A stretch of 35,968 nucleotides of DNA, taken from positions 1 to 35,968 of the forward strand of contig JAOAGV010000040.1 in the NCBI GenBank assembly GCA_026415575.1. The letters are read 5' to 3'. The notes beneath the pieces are model-generated. The model saw nothing but the letters and a program-made list of their open reading frames with translations, was not told the origin of the DNA and did no database searches. Of this stretch, positions 7,926-16,148 are shown one piece after another. Source of the stretch: Candidatus Sumerlaeia bacterium (GTDB lineage: Bacteria > Sumerlaeota > Sumerlaeia > JADFCW01). Numbering within the stretch: the stretch's first letter is position 1; every line of letters begins with the position of its first letter. A program made the position numbers and the translations under genes.

Positions 7926-8465
7926 TTATCGCATTTTCTGCCGGAACACAATCTGGTCGCCGGCGAGGGAAATGACCTCGCGCTCCAAGTCAAAAAACCG
8001 CCCATAAGTCAGATTGAACCGCTCGACTGACGGCTCGTTCTGCGATATGCTGCATCCCGAAGGATACCCCAAACGGATCAGCGTTTTTTCCAGATCGGTC
8101 ACCGGTCCTTCATATACGACGCGACCATGGATGAACTGGACCACTTTGTTTTGAGCGAGGTAAATCCACTCGTCCACTTTTTCGCCATTGCGTTCGCGAA
8201 ACAGCCGCCGCCGATAGTCGGGCTGACCATACTCGCTGATCCACCGGCGCTGCTCATCCGAAAGATATTCCGTGATTGGCTGCTTGACCGGCAGATAGGC
8301 CGTGCGCCGGAAGCGGTTGACATAATCCACGGCCATGTGGCGCGGATAGCGCTTATAGACGGCCGGCTGTCCGGAGGAATCATATGTCCACCGCGGTGCG
8401 GTGCCGGCCTTGCAGGATGCCAGCAGCATGGAGATCACCATCGCAAACAGAAGCGCACGTCGCAT
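7926..8465 (-). CDS. Small lipoprotein of unknown function
   Basis: 179 residues. A short signal peptide ends in the lipobox Leu-Ala-Ser-Cys with Cys18. The mature part has Pro-rich and Tyr/Arg-rich stretches, including Tyr-Gly-Gln-Pro-Asp-Tyr-Arg-Arg, which resembles the start of small outer-membrane lipoproteins that track a Gly-x-Pro fold. No named family was recognised. ATG 8465 was chosen because the signal peptide begins there and a purine-rich GGAAAGGG lies upstream; the longer frame to 8537 adds a non-signal-like stretch. It is the first gene of the pair with the TPR lipoprotein, and together they may form an envelope complex. Confidence 0.75.
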   Translation of the reverse strand: MRRALLFAMVISMLLASCKAGTAPRWTYDSSGQPAVYKRYPRHMAVDYVNRFRRTAYLPVKQPITEYLSDEQRRWISEYGQPDYRRRLFRERNGEKVDEWIYLAQNKVVQFIHGRVVYEGPVTDLEKTLIRLGYPSGCSISQNEPSVERFNLTYGRFFDLEREVISLAGDQIVFRQKMR

Positions 8466-8653
8466 CGTGTGAGACACCCTTTCCGTTGTTGCTTTGGCCG
8501 CTAAACCACCAATTTTGAGCATGGTCAAGTTCATCAAAGTGCTATTTTCCGGCAGGGAGTTGGCATGTCAAGACTTAGTTTGTTTCGATTGCGGGCATTC
8601 GCCCGTGCCAACTCTCTCTTGCGCGGGGAAACTGATTTCTGCATGATTTTTTC

Positions 8654-10042
8654 ATGAACGCGTATCGGCAATCTGTGGCGTTTCTTGAAAGTTTCATCAA
8701 CTACGAACAGCATCGCGGGCGGATGACTTACACCACGCGGGCCCTTCACATCCGTCGGTTCGAGCATTTTCTCCACCGTATCGGGTCGCCGCATCTCGCC
8801 ACGCCCTGTGTCCACATCGCCGGCACCAAGGGAAAAGGCTCGACCGCCGCCCTGCTTCACTCGGTCGCTATTGCGGCCGGATTGAAAGCCGGGCTTTATA
8901 CCTCCCCCCATCTCGATTCGTATTGCGAGCGCATTCGAATCGGCCGCCATGCGGTGTCGGAGAGTGATTTCGCCGACGCTGTTCTTTCGCTCAAGCATCG
9001 GATCGAATCGAGCGGCGGACGCCTCGAACCCGGCTATCGCACGACGTTCGAGTTGCTGACGACGGCGGCTTTCGAGATGTTCCGTGACTGCGGGGTCCAA
9101 CTCGCTGTGATTGAAACCGGTTTGGGCGGACGGCTCGATGCCACCAACGTTGTCCTGCCCGAAGCGGCGGTGATTACCGCCATTGGTCTGGACCATACAC
9201 ACATCCTTGGCCGCACCCACACGGCGATTGCACGCGAGAAAGGGGGAATCATCAAGCCGGGCCGACCCGCGGTGATTGCCCGCCAGCCGGCCGGCCATGC
9301 GCGAGCCATTCTCGATTGCCTGTATGACATCGCCCGGCGCCGGGACGCTTCGGCTGTGTATGCGCCGCGGCGGGTCCGACTGATCGAACGGCGGACCAGC
9401 ACGGGGCATGGCGCATTGTCGGCCGCAGGCCAAAAAGTCCGTTATCGGCTGCGTAGCTCGGAGAGAGATCTCGTGTTGAATTTGCCGTTGGCGGGCTTGC
9501 ATCAAGCGGAGAATCTTCGGACTGTGTTGGCAACGGTTGAGGTCTTGCGCGAGCGGGGATGGGGTATTCCGGACACGGCGGTCCGCAGCGGCGTCCGGCG
9601 GGTAAGTTGGCCCGGGCGGATCGAGTATCTCGGCGGTCGGCCGCCGTTGATTCTGGACGGCGCGCATTGCCCGCTTTCGGCGGCGGCGCTGGCCGATGCG
9701 TTGCGGGAAAGCTGGCCGGAACACCGGCCGGTTTTCTTGTTCAGCCTGTTGGACGACAAACCGGTGGAAGCAGTCGCCGGTCCGATCGCTTGCGCCTTTC
9801 CGGGCGCGCCGGTTGTAGTCTTTCGCGCACCGGGGCCCCGCGGCTGTCCGGCAGAAATACTGGCCGCGACACTTCGGACCATAGGGGTGGTGGCGGAAAC
9901 CGCGGACACCGCGTTGGACGCATTGCGCAAAGGCCGCCGTCGCGCTGCACCGAACTCCATCCTTGTGGCATTTGGGAGTCTTTATTCGATCGCGCCGCTC
10001 CGAAAAGCATTTCAAAAGTTGACGAACGTGGGACAATGGTGA
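8654..10042 (+). CDS. folC: Bifunctional folylpolyglutamate synthase / dihydrofolate synthase
   Basis: 462 residues, normal length for FolC. It adds glutamate to folates (and, if bifunctional, to dihydropteroate) using ATP in the cytoplasm. Family motifs are in order: P-loop Gly-Thr-Lys-Gly-Lys-Gly-Ser-Thr (57-64), Thr-Ser-Pro-His-Leu (83-87), Glu-Thr-Gly-Leu-Gly-Gly-Arg-Leu-Asp-Ala-Thr-Asn (154-165), Gly-Leu-Asp-His (178-181), Lys196 in the carbamylated-lysine loop, Trp-Pro-Gly-Arg (319-322) and Asp-Gly-Ala-His (335-338) of the C-terminal domain. ATG 8654 has only a weak upstream purine stretch. The gene is divergent from the lipoprotein pair and is followed after 44 bp by a small zinc-ribbon gene, suggesting cotranscription. 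Dihydrofolate synthase activity is inferred from family only. Confidence 0.95.
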   Translation: MNAYRQSVAFLESFINYEQHRGRMTYTTRALHIRRFEHFLHRIGSPHLATPCVHIAGTKGKGSTAALLHSVAIAAGLKAGLYTSPHLDSYCERIRIGRHAVSESDFADAVLSLKHRIESSGGRLEPGYRTTFELLTTAAFEMFRDCGVQLAVIETGLGGRLDATNVVLPEAAVITAIGLDHTHILGRTHTAIAREKGGIIKPGRPAVIARQPAGHARAILDCLYDIARRRDASAVYAPRRVRLIERRTSTGHGALSAAGQKVRYRLRSSERDLVLNLPLAGLHQAENLRTVLATVEVLRERGWGIPDTAVRSGVRRVSWPGRIEYLGGRPPLILDGAHCPLSAAALADALRESWPEHRPVFLFSLLDDKPVEAVAGPIACAFPGAPVVVFRAPGPRGCPAEILAATLRTIGVVAETADTALDALRKGRRRAAPNSILVAFGSLYSIAPLRKAFQKLTNVGQW

Positions 10043-10086
10043 CATAAAAAATTGTTGGGGTAGAAACCGGCGGAGGAGGAAAACTT

Positions 10087-10422
10087 ATGGCTGTCAGTCA
10101 GCCGAAAAAAACGCTGAGCAAGGACGAGGTGATTGAGATTCTGCGCGCCAACGCGCGAATGTTCAAGGATGAGCCGGAGTTTGTCACCTATATTGTAGAC
10201 TTGGCCATTTACTTGCTCGAACATTGCTTGGAACGGGGTGTCCGCGATGAAAAGTCCCGGGCGACACCGTTTATCGCCACACAAAAGGATTTGAAAGAAG
10301 TGATGGGAGTGTTTGAGCGCTTTGTCGGCTCGAAGAAGGAAACCAAACGCGCCTGCCCGATGTGCGGGGCACCGGTCGAGGGCCGGCGCAAGTGCCCAAA
10401 CTGCGACGCGATGACGTTTTAA
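10087..10422 (+). CDS. Small protein with a C-terminal zinc ribbon
   Basis: 111 residues. The first 80 residues are predicted helical without a recognised domain. The last 25 form a zinc ribbon with Cys90-x2-Cys93 and Cys103-x2-Cys106 (Cys-Pro-Met-Cys-Gly and Cys-Pro-Asn-Cys-Asp). The start is well supported by an AGGAGG Shine-Dalgarno a few bases before ATG 10087. It lies 44 bp after folC and before the large exported protein, which appears to have its own promoter. Possible roles are a nucleic-acid or protein-binding adaptor; no function is known to me. Confidence 0.72.
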   Translation: MAVSQPKKTLSKDEVIEILRANARMFKDEPEFVTYIVDLAIYLLEHCLERGVRDEKSRATPFIATQKDLKEVMGVFERFVGSKKETKRACPMCGAPVEGRRKCPNCDAMTF

Positions 10423-10481
10423 GCACTCGGCGAACCGACGCAGCTCGTTCGTTTTTATGGGGCTGAAATTTAAAATTGCCG

Positions 10482-10510
10482 TTGACGCGGGCATACCGGA
10501 AACGATAAAA
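10482..10510 (+). promoter_or_regulatory. Likely sigma-70-type promoter for the large exported protein
   Basis: TTGACG at 10482-10487 and GATAAA at 10504-10509, with 16 bases between, lie about 35 bp before the translation start at 10543. Both boxes are close to consensus. This would allow the large exported protein to be transcribed separately from folC and the zinc-ribbon gene. Confidence 0.45.
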
Positions 10511-10542
10511 GATTGCCTCGAGATGAAGGGAAAGGGGGCGTC

Positions 10543-12504
10543 ATGATGAATTGCATTCGCACTGTCGCGGTAGGTGTTCTTGCTCTGCTTTGCGCGGTGG
10601 CATCCTACGCCCAAGCACCCGCCGGCTATACAATGCAGCCGATGCCGGGAGCCATGCCCAGCGCAATGTCACCCACGCCGGGAATGACACCGTTTGGGGC
10701 CAGTCCGGCAATCGGCGGGGTTTTGCCGGGCGATACTACGACATCGCCGAGTGCCGCGGCGAGAGCATCCGCATCGGGGAAACCGGAGATCGGCATTGCG
10801 GAGGCTGCAGGAACCCTGACCGATCCGACCGACTTTATCTATCTGTCCAAAGAATATGTGTTCAATCTCCTTGTGCTGGCATGGATGTTCAATACGCCGG
10901 GCGTTCAGTTCGACCCCAGTGGCCTGCCGCCCGATGTTGGGGAAACGCAAACCGGTACACGTGGCACTACCTACGCTGGAGAGGAAGGCGGCGGGTATGG
11001 CACAGGCCGGACGGGCTCCGGAACAGTCGGCTCCTACCGCCAGAGTTTTGGAATGGGGGCGGCGCGCCGCCGCCAATTGATGCAGGCCAACCGCGAGAGA
11101 ACCGGCGGCAGCAGCGGCGGAAGCGGACGCAGCTACAGCCGCGGCAGCAGCGGCAGCGAGGGTTTGACGCTTTTGACCGAGCCGCCGGCGCGAACCACCA
11201 ACCGCCCTGTTTCGCTCTTGGAAAGGCATGCTCGACCATCGTTGCCGATGACGGCTGCGGTTCGCGGGCGCGGAGAAGGCGGCGGCGGACGAAGCGAGGG
11301 CCGCGCGAGAGGTGAAAGTGCTGCACGCAGAGGAGGCGAATCGCGCGCCGGTGCGCGCGCATCCGGCGCATCCGGCGGAGAAAGCCGTGCTGCTCCCGCA
11401 CGCAGCTCCGGCGGCACCGGCGAAAGCAGCAGAGCAGGCGCCCAAATGGCTTTCCTCGGCGGTTCGACCGAAGGTGGCCGTCGGACCGCAGCAGCCGCCC
11501 AGTATATGGCCGGACAGACCGGAGCCAGCCGCAGCGGGGTTCAACTGACCGACGAAGAACTGGAAGCGGAGCGCATTCTTGCCACCGTTTCGGTCAGCGG
11601 CAACGACGACCTGGCCAAGTTGCTGGAATTTGCCCAGAGCTTGCGCGGCTGGCAGAGGGTTGGGCGTTTTCCGTTGCTGACCACGGAGAAACAGCGGATT
11701 GACCGCACCATTTCCGGTTTGTATGCCATGGCGTTTCAAATCATGCGTCCCGGCCAACAAACCTCGCCCTACGGGCCCACCTCAGGCCAATGGCAACTCA
11801 ACTACGGCGACGAAGAAGGGGGCGAAGGCGGCTATATGGCCCCGCAGCCTTATCCGACCGCCATGTATGGCCAGCAAACCCCGCCCATTGACCCGCAAGC
11901 CATGGGCGAGTGGTTCCATTACTACCAGCAATGCATTGCGTGGGAGCGATACGTCAGTGAGGAAGTTTTGCTGTTGAGCGAGGGCGAGCCGGCCAACCTG
12001 TATAACATAGATACGGCCGTGCAGGCGCAGGACATCTATGTTCCGTTCTTCCCGATGCAACAGGGACAGAATGCTCCCCCCACTTTGATCCATTTCGATC
12101 TCAAGGAAACCCCCATGGCGGAGAATCTGTGCCTGATCAAGCCGTCGGCCATGAAATCGGCATTGGAACATGTCTATCATTCGATGACCGACATGGCCCA
12201 TCAAGTCGCGCAGGAAGACTCGGAGAAAAGCCGGCAATACTTGGTTCGGCTCAGTGAACGCGAGGATCGCCGGGAACGCTATGCCGAGTGGCTAAAGGAC
12301 CAGGCGCGCGAGATTGAAAAAGTCGCCGAGGACTTCCGCAAGCGCCTCGCAGGCGACCAGTTTGAAATTGACGGCGTCCGGTTCCTCGTTTCCGAAAAAC
12401 CCCTCTCCTATATTCCCAAAGGGGCCAAGAATATTGTGACCGAACGCCTGACGCCTTATGATTTGCTGGAAAGCGACGGCACACTGAAACGGCCCGAGGA
12501 CTAA
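10543..12504 (+). CDS. Large exported protein with a Gly/Ser/Arg-rich middle and helical C-terminus, unknown function
   Basis: 653 residues. A signal peptide (about 1-23, ending Ser-Tyr-Ala) is followed by a Pro/Met/Ala-rich stretch. A long Gly, Ser, Arg and Ala-rich region of very low complexity (roughly 150-330) comes next, then a structured, mostly helical C-terminal half with Tyr/Gln-rich segments. ATG 10543 was chosen because the signal peptide begins there and AAAGGGGG lies upstream; a further 10 codons are open upstream but are not signal-like. It ends at a good intrinsic terminator (12568-12603). I know no family for it. The composition suggests a flexible, charged surface or matrix protein; the folded C-terminus probably carries the function. 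Confidence 0.75.
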   Translation: MMNCIRTVAVGVLALLCAVASYAQAPAGYTMQPMPGAMPSAMSPTPGMTPFGASPAIGGVLPGDTTTSPSAAARASASGKPEIGIAEAAGTLTDPTDFIYLSKEYVFNLLVLAWMFNTPGVQFDPSGLPPDVGETQTGTRGTTYAGEEGGGYGTGRTGSGTVGSYRQSFGMGAARRRQLMQANRERTGGSSGGSGRSYSRGSSGSEGLTLLTEPPARTTNRPVSLLERHARPSLPMTAAVRGRGEGGGGRSEGRARGESAARRGGESRAGARASGASGGESRAAPARSSGGTGESSRAGAQMAFLGGSTEGGRRTAAAAQYMAGQTGASRSGVQLTDEELEAERILATVSVSGNDDLAKLLEFAQSLRGWQRVGRFPLLTTEKQRIDRTISGLYAMAFQIMRPGQQTSPYGPTSGQWQLNYGDEEGGEGGYMAPQPYPTAMYGQQTPPIDPQAMGEWFHYYQQCIAWERYVSEEVLLLSEGEPANLYNIDTAVQAQDIYVPFFPMQQGQNAPPTLIHFDLKETPMAENLCLIKPSAMKSALEHVYHSMTDMAHQVAQEDSEKSRQYLVRLSEREDRRERYAEWLKDQAREIEKVAEDFRKRLAGDQFEIDGVRFLVSEKPLSYIPKGAKNIVTERLTPYDLLESDGTLKRPED

Positions 12505-12567
12505 CCACCGGCGCCGGGCCAAGAGGTTCACGACAGGTGATGAGTTGGATTGGACCCGCAACACGAT

Positions 12568-12603
12568 GAAGGGCATCCGCGGAAGGATGCCCTTCTGAAT
12601 TTT
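12568..12603 (+). terminator. Intrinsic terminator after the large exported protein
   Basis: A perfect 11-bp stem (12568-12578 pairing with 12585-12595, 6-base loop GCGGAA) is followed by TGAATTTT. It lies 64 bp after the stop at 12504 and is the best intrinsic terminator in the window. Confidence 0.75.
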
Positions 12604-12647
12604 GAGGGCATCGAAGGCCTTCATGGAACCGGCAAAGCGGGGAAACC

Positions 12648-12920
12648 GTGCCCATGTCGCACCCGATTGCCTTGAGTGATCTCGAAGGAATCGCTGCAAA
12701 GCTGGCCATTCCCATCCGCTATGAGAAAGGCGAAATGCGCGGCGGGTTGTGCCGTTTGCGCGACCGCTGGCAAATCATCATCAACGCGGAATTGAACGAT
12801 GAAGAAAAAGCCGACGTACTCGCCGAAAGCCTCGCTCAGATGAACCTTGATGCCGTCTTTATCCCTCCGCGAATCCGACAGATGCTCGAACAAGTGAAAG
12901 CAGGGGAAAAAAAAGGATGA
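12648..12920 (+). CDS. Conserved hypothetical 90-residue protein
   Basis: About 88-90 residues, mixed alpha/beta. The centre, Ile-Arg-Tyr-Glu-Lys-Gly then Gly-Gly-Leu-Cys-Arg-Leu, followed by Ile-Ile-Asn-Ala-Glu-Leu and a helical Glu-Lys-Ala-Asp-Val-Leu-Ala-Glu-Ser-Leu-Ala, matches a small conserved family I remember from various bacteria but whose role I do not know. Two starts are possible, GTG 12648 and ATG 12654; a GCGGGGAAA stretch upstream favours the latter. A run of eight A near the end (around 12905) codes for its Lys-rich tail. It stands 73 bp before the membrane TPR gene and may be cotranscribed with it. Confidence 0.65.
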   Translation: MPMSHPIALSDLEGIAAKLAIPIRYEKGEMRGGLCRLRDRWQIIINAELNDEEKADVLAESLAQMNLDAVFIPPRIRQMLEQVKAGEKKG

Positions 12921-12992
12921 GGGCGGAAGGATAGGAGCCGCGACATGAGAGATGTAGGAACAAGAGTTTTGGGTTGGAGCAGGGTGTGATTT

Positions 12993-14453
12993 ATGCGTGT
13001 AATGTTTTCGCTCATCGCTCTGGTTTTGATAGGAACGGTCTTATGGCTGGCCATTCGCTATGGCGATCGTTTATACTATCGAATGCAGCTGAACAAAGCC
13101 ACGCATGAGTTTTTGACCCGGCGGGAAAGCGATGCCATCCGTCATGCGGTCGCACTGCTCAACCGCCATCCGGACTATCGGCCGGCACTCGAAGCCGCCG
13201 TACAGTGGATGGTGGCCATGCGGGATTTTGACGGGGCATGGGAACTGGCCCAACCGTATGCGATGGAGACTTTGCCGGCGCCAACACGCTATCATCTGGC
13301 CGTGTGTGCCTATGTGCGCGGAGACGAAGAGCAAGCTCTCCGGTTGTGCGATTCGCTGATCTCTTCCGGTGCGCAGAGCGCCGAAGTACCCATGCCGCTG
13401 GTCAGCGCCTATCCGGCTCTGTCGCGCGGCTATATGGCAAAGGCGCGGACGCTGCTGGAGGGGGCGGGCAATCGCTATCAAGGCAATCTGCTTTATCATT
13501 CGCTGTTCGGGTGGGTTTGCTATGCGGACGGCGATGTGGTGCGCGCCGGCGAGCAGTTGGCACAAGCCCTTCAGTGCGGCGACCGCAATCCGCGCGCCCG
13601 ACTGTTTCTGGCGGTCTGCCATGCCTTGCGAGGCGATCTTCCGGCCATGGCGATGCTGCTCGATGGTCTCGAGCGCGCCGGCCACAAGGGCTATGCGCAG
13701 GCGACGCGAGAGATCGAGCTGTGGCAGAACCGCATTCGAAACCGCACGTATATCTCCCCCGACGAGCAGATGGTCCACCGCCAGCGCTTGATTCACCTGC
13801 GGCTGGCCGACGCGGCAATCCAAGCCCGCCATAACGACATGGCACGGGCCGATGAAATCCTCGTCGAGCTGAGCCGCGATTTTCCCGACCTGCTGGGCAT
13901 CGCCACCCGGCGCGCCTTGCTCCTCGAGCAGCAAAAACAGGTCGAAGCAGCCCTGCAGCTCTATCGGCAGGAAGCCGACCGGCTGTTTCTGGCGGCGTAT
14001 AAATTGTTGCTGCTCGACCGCGCAGCCAACGAAACCTCCGAAAGCCTTTTGCTCCGACGCTATCTGACGACCGGTTCGCTCGTTCTCGACGCCCGGGCGA
14101 TGAACCCGTCATCAGGGCAGGCCGGCGAGCGCGGCTGGGTCTTGAATGCCGCCGGCGAGTTCACACGCAGTTTCACCGTTCACTCGACCGGCAACTATTC
14201 GTTCGATCTAATTGCGCGGGGTACTTCGGCCGAGGGCATCTGGCCGATTGTAGCCGTTTCGATAGACGGCAAATTAATTGCAGAGCAATATATTAATTCG
14301 CCCGTTTGGGATCTCTATGAAATCCGGTACCCGCTATTGACAGGCCTTCACACACTGCAGCTAAAATACACGAATGATTATGTCATTTTGCAGGCGCCGG
14401 AGCACCGGTCGTTCCAGTTGGACCGGGTAATTGTGCGTCCACAGTCGAACTGA
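12993..14453 (+). CDS. Membrane-anchored TPR protein with a jelly-roll carbohydrate-binding-like C-terminus
   Basis: 486 residues. One N-terminal transmembrane helix (about 3-22) is followed by a series of degenerate TPR-type helical repeats (about 30-330). The last 120 residues (about 365-486) look like a beta-jelly-roll: Gly-Asn-Tyr-Ser-Phe-Asp-Leu-Ile-Ala-Arg-Gly, Trp-Pro-Ile-Val-Ala-Val-Ser-Ile-Asp-Gly, Tyr-Thr-Asn-Asp-Tyr. This resembles calcium-dependent xylan-binding modules of the CBM36/60 type, which sits oddly on a TPR protein. It could be a glycan-sensing or surface-scaffold protein. ATG 12993 follows a GGAGCAGGGTG stretch. The last 71 bases overlap the convergent SagB-like gene. 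The carbohydrate-binding assignment is tentative. Confidence 0.78.
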   Translation: MRVMFSLIALVLIGTVLWLAIRYGDRLYYRMQLNKATHEFLTRRESDAIRHAVALLNRHPDYRPALEAAVQWMVAMRDFDGAWELAQPYAMETLPAPTRYHLAVCAYVRGDEEQALRLCDSLISSGAQSAEVPMPLVSAYPALSRGYMAKARTLLEGAGNRYQGNLLYHSLFGWVCYADGDVVRAGEQLAQALQCGDRNPRARLFLAVCHALRGDLPAMAMLLDGLERAGHKGYAQATREIELWQNRIRNRTYISPDEQMVHRQRLIHLRLADAAIQARHNDMARADEILVELSRDFPDLLGIATRRALLLEQQKQVEAALQLYRQEADRLFLAAYKLLLLDRAANETSESLLLRRYLTTGSLVLDARAMNPSSGQAGERGWVLNAAGEFTRSFTVHSTGNYSFDLIARGTSAEGIWPIVAVSIDGKLIAEQYINSPVWDLYEIRYPLLTGLHTLQLKYTNDYVILQAPEHRSFQLDRVIVRPQSN

Positions 14454-15219
14454 GCGGCTCGGCATAGGTCGGTGTCGGCTGCAAGGCGTCGGGCCAGCCG
14501 ACGGGGATAAGATAGAGCGGGATTTCATCGCCCGGCAGTTTTAGCGCTTCCGATACCGCTTCCTCAAAAAAACCGGCAACGCAGACGCTGCCCATTTCCA
14601 GCGCCGTGCTTTGCAGCTGGACGTTCTGGGCGGCATGACCGGCCTCCAGAAAGATGTAGCGCGGCGCCTGTTCGCCGTAACGTGCGGACGTGCGGGCCGG
14701 CACGGCCGTCAGGATGATGACCGCCGGTGCCTCGCGGATGAATTCCTGCTGCGCCGCCGCTTCGGCAAGCGCCCCGCGCAGGTCGGTCCGGTCCAACCAT
14801 TCCAGCTGATGCTCGCGCGGAAGATAATGGAACAAACCGTCTTGGCTGGCCAAATAAACTTCGAGAGGATAGGTCTGGCCGGCCGAAGGCACAGTGCGCA
14901 GTTTTCGCTCCCCCTCAGAGGTGCGATTGATGCCTTGCGCGGCCCACATCAACTGGCCGACTTGGGCCAAGCCTAATTCGCGGCGGATAAACCGGCGCAC
15001 CGACCGCCGCTTCGACAGCGCTTCCTCGACCGACATTTTGCCCGACAGCACCGGAGGCGGCAGTTGCAGATTGCTGGCCACACGTTCGCGCTGACGGGTT
15101 TTTTTCGGCGCTTGCGGCGCATCGGCCGCCAGCAAAATCCCCGCCGCTAACACAAGGGCAAACCGACTAATGCGGGGGAAAACCCGCCCTTTCCATTTTA
15201 CTGCAATTGCGCCACGCAT
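14383..15219 (-). CDS. Exported SagB-like nitroreductase-family flavoprotein
   Basis: 278 residues. The N-terminus carries a basic region and a hydrophobic core (about 20-34) typical of a signal peptide. It is followed by a SagB/ThcOx-type nitroreductase domain: Ser-x-Arg-Arg-Phe-x-Arg near 71-77 (FMN-binding side), then Leu-Met-Trp-Ala-Ala-Gln-Gly, then Pro-Ser-Ala-Gly-Gln-Thr-Tyr-Pro-Leu-Glu. The C-terminal stretch, Gly-Tyr/Trp-Pro and beyond, is Pro/Thr-rich. The start at ATG 15219 is fixed by GGAGGTGAATCG immediately upstream. Typical SagB enzymes are cytoplasmic azoline oxidases in peptide natural-product pathways, so an exported member without such a pathway nearby is unusual. It lies 37 bp after kdsA. 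Confidence 0.85.
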   Translation of the reverse strand: MRGAIAVKWKGRVFPRISRFALVLAAGILLAADAPQAPKKTRQRERVASNLQLPPPVLSGKMSVEEALSKRRSVRRFIRRELGLAQVGQLMWAAQGINRTSEGERKLRTVPSAGQTYPLEVYLASQDGLFHYLPREHQLEWLDRTDLRGALAEAAAQQEFIREAPAVIILTAVPARTSARYGEQAPRYIFLEAGHAAQNVQLQSTALEMGSVCVAGFFEEAVSEALKLPGDEIPLYLIPVGWPDALQPTPTYAEPLSSTVDAQLPGPTGTTGAPAPAK

Positions 15220-15256
15220 TCGATTCACCTCCATAAGACCCAAAACAGAAAACTGC

Positions 15257-16084
15257 TTAGCAGCCGGTGATCCGCTGCGTTTCGATCACCAGTTGTGCAA
15301 ACATTTCCGGCGTCAGCATGTTGGGACCGTCCGAGAGCGCCTGATCGGGGTTGTCGTGCACCTCGGCGAAAATGCCGTCCACGCCGACAGCGGCGGCTGC
15401 GCGCGCCAGCGGCAGGACAAACTCGCGCTGGCCGCCCGACGCCTTGCCGCGCCCGCCCGGCAACTGCACCGAGTGCGTCGCATCGAACACCACCGGGCAG
15501 CCGGTTCGGCGCAGAACCACGAGCGAGCGCATATCGGCCACGAGATTGTTGTAGCCAAACGAGGTGCCGCGCTCGGTCAGGAGGATGTTCTCGTTGCCGG
15601 CGGCGCGGGCTTTGGCCACAACGTTCTCTATGTCCCACGGAGCAAGGAACTGGCCTTTCTTGATATTGATGACGCGGGCGGCACGGGCCACATCCATGAC
15701 AAAATCGGTTTGGCGGCAGAGAAAAGCCGGCACTTGTAGGACGTCGGCGACAGCGGCCGCCGGCGCGATCTCCTCGAAGCGGTGCACGTCGGTCAGCACC
15801 GCCACGCCAAGTTCTTCTTTGATGCGGCGGAGAATGGCCAGGCCGTCGGTCAGGCCCGGCCCGCGAAACGACTCATGGGAGCTGCGGTTGGCCTTGTCAT
15901 ACGAGGCTTTGAAAATAAAAGGAGCGCGGGCGGCGGCGCAGAGGTCGCGCAGTTGCCGCGCCATGGCCAGAGCGTGTTCGGCGCTTTCGATGACACACGG
16001 ACCGGCAATAAACACCAGCGGATGGCCGCCGCCGATAACGCCGGTGCCGAAATCAACTGCCCTTGTTTCAGTCGCTGAATGCAT
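15257..16084 (-). CDS. kdsA: 3-deoxy-8-phosphooctulonate (KDO-8-P) synthase, metal-dependent type
   Basis: 275 residues. It condenses phosphoenolpyruvate with arabinose-5-phosphate to KDO-8-phosphate, the first committed step to the KDO of lipopolysaccharide. Motifs: Ala-Gly-Pro-Cys-Val-Ile-Glu-Ser (Cys30), [16 protein letters not shown] (His204), Phe-Ala-Glu-Val-His (Glu241) and Leu-Ser-Asp-Gly-Pro (Asp252). Cys30, His204, Glu241 and Asp252 keep exactly the spacing of the metal ligands known from the Aquifex enzyme. The E. coli-type metal-independent enzymes have Asn where the Cys stands. ATG 16084 is preferred over GTG 16099 because a GGAG lies nine bases before it. smpB is 64 bp upstream; the SagB-like gene follows. 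Confidence 0.95.
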   Translation of the reverse strand: MHSATETRAVDFGTGVIGGGHPLVFIAGPCVIESAEHALAMARQLRDLCAAARAPFIFKASYDKANRSSHESFRGPGLTDGLAILRRIKEELGVAVLTDVHRFEEIAPAAAVADVLQVPAFLCRQTDFVMDVARAARVINIKKGQFLAPWDIENVVAKARAAGNENILLTERGTSFGYNNLVADMRSLVVLRRTGCPVVFDATHSVQLPGGRGKASGGQREFVLPLARAAAAVGVDGIFAEVHDNPDQALSDGPNMLTPEMFAQLVIETQRITGC

Positions 16085-16148
16085 GGAAAAACTCCACACG
16101 ATAAAAACACGATGAAGGGGATGATAAACGTTTCGGCCGACAGCCGTA

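Noticed and set aside
8534..10045. A 503-residue open frame on the minus strand opposite folC
   Set aside because: It is a shadow of the G+C-rich folC codons: the plus strand carries every FolC motif, and this frame shows no family motif and has an odd Arg/Pro/Gln-rich composition.
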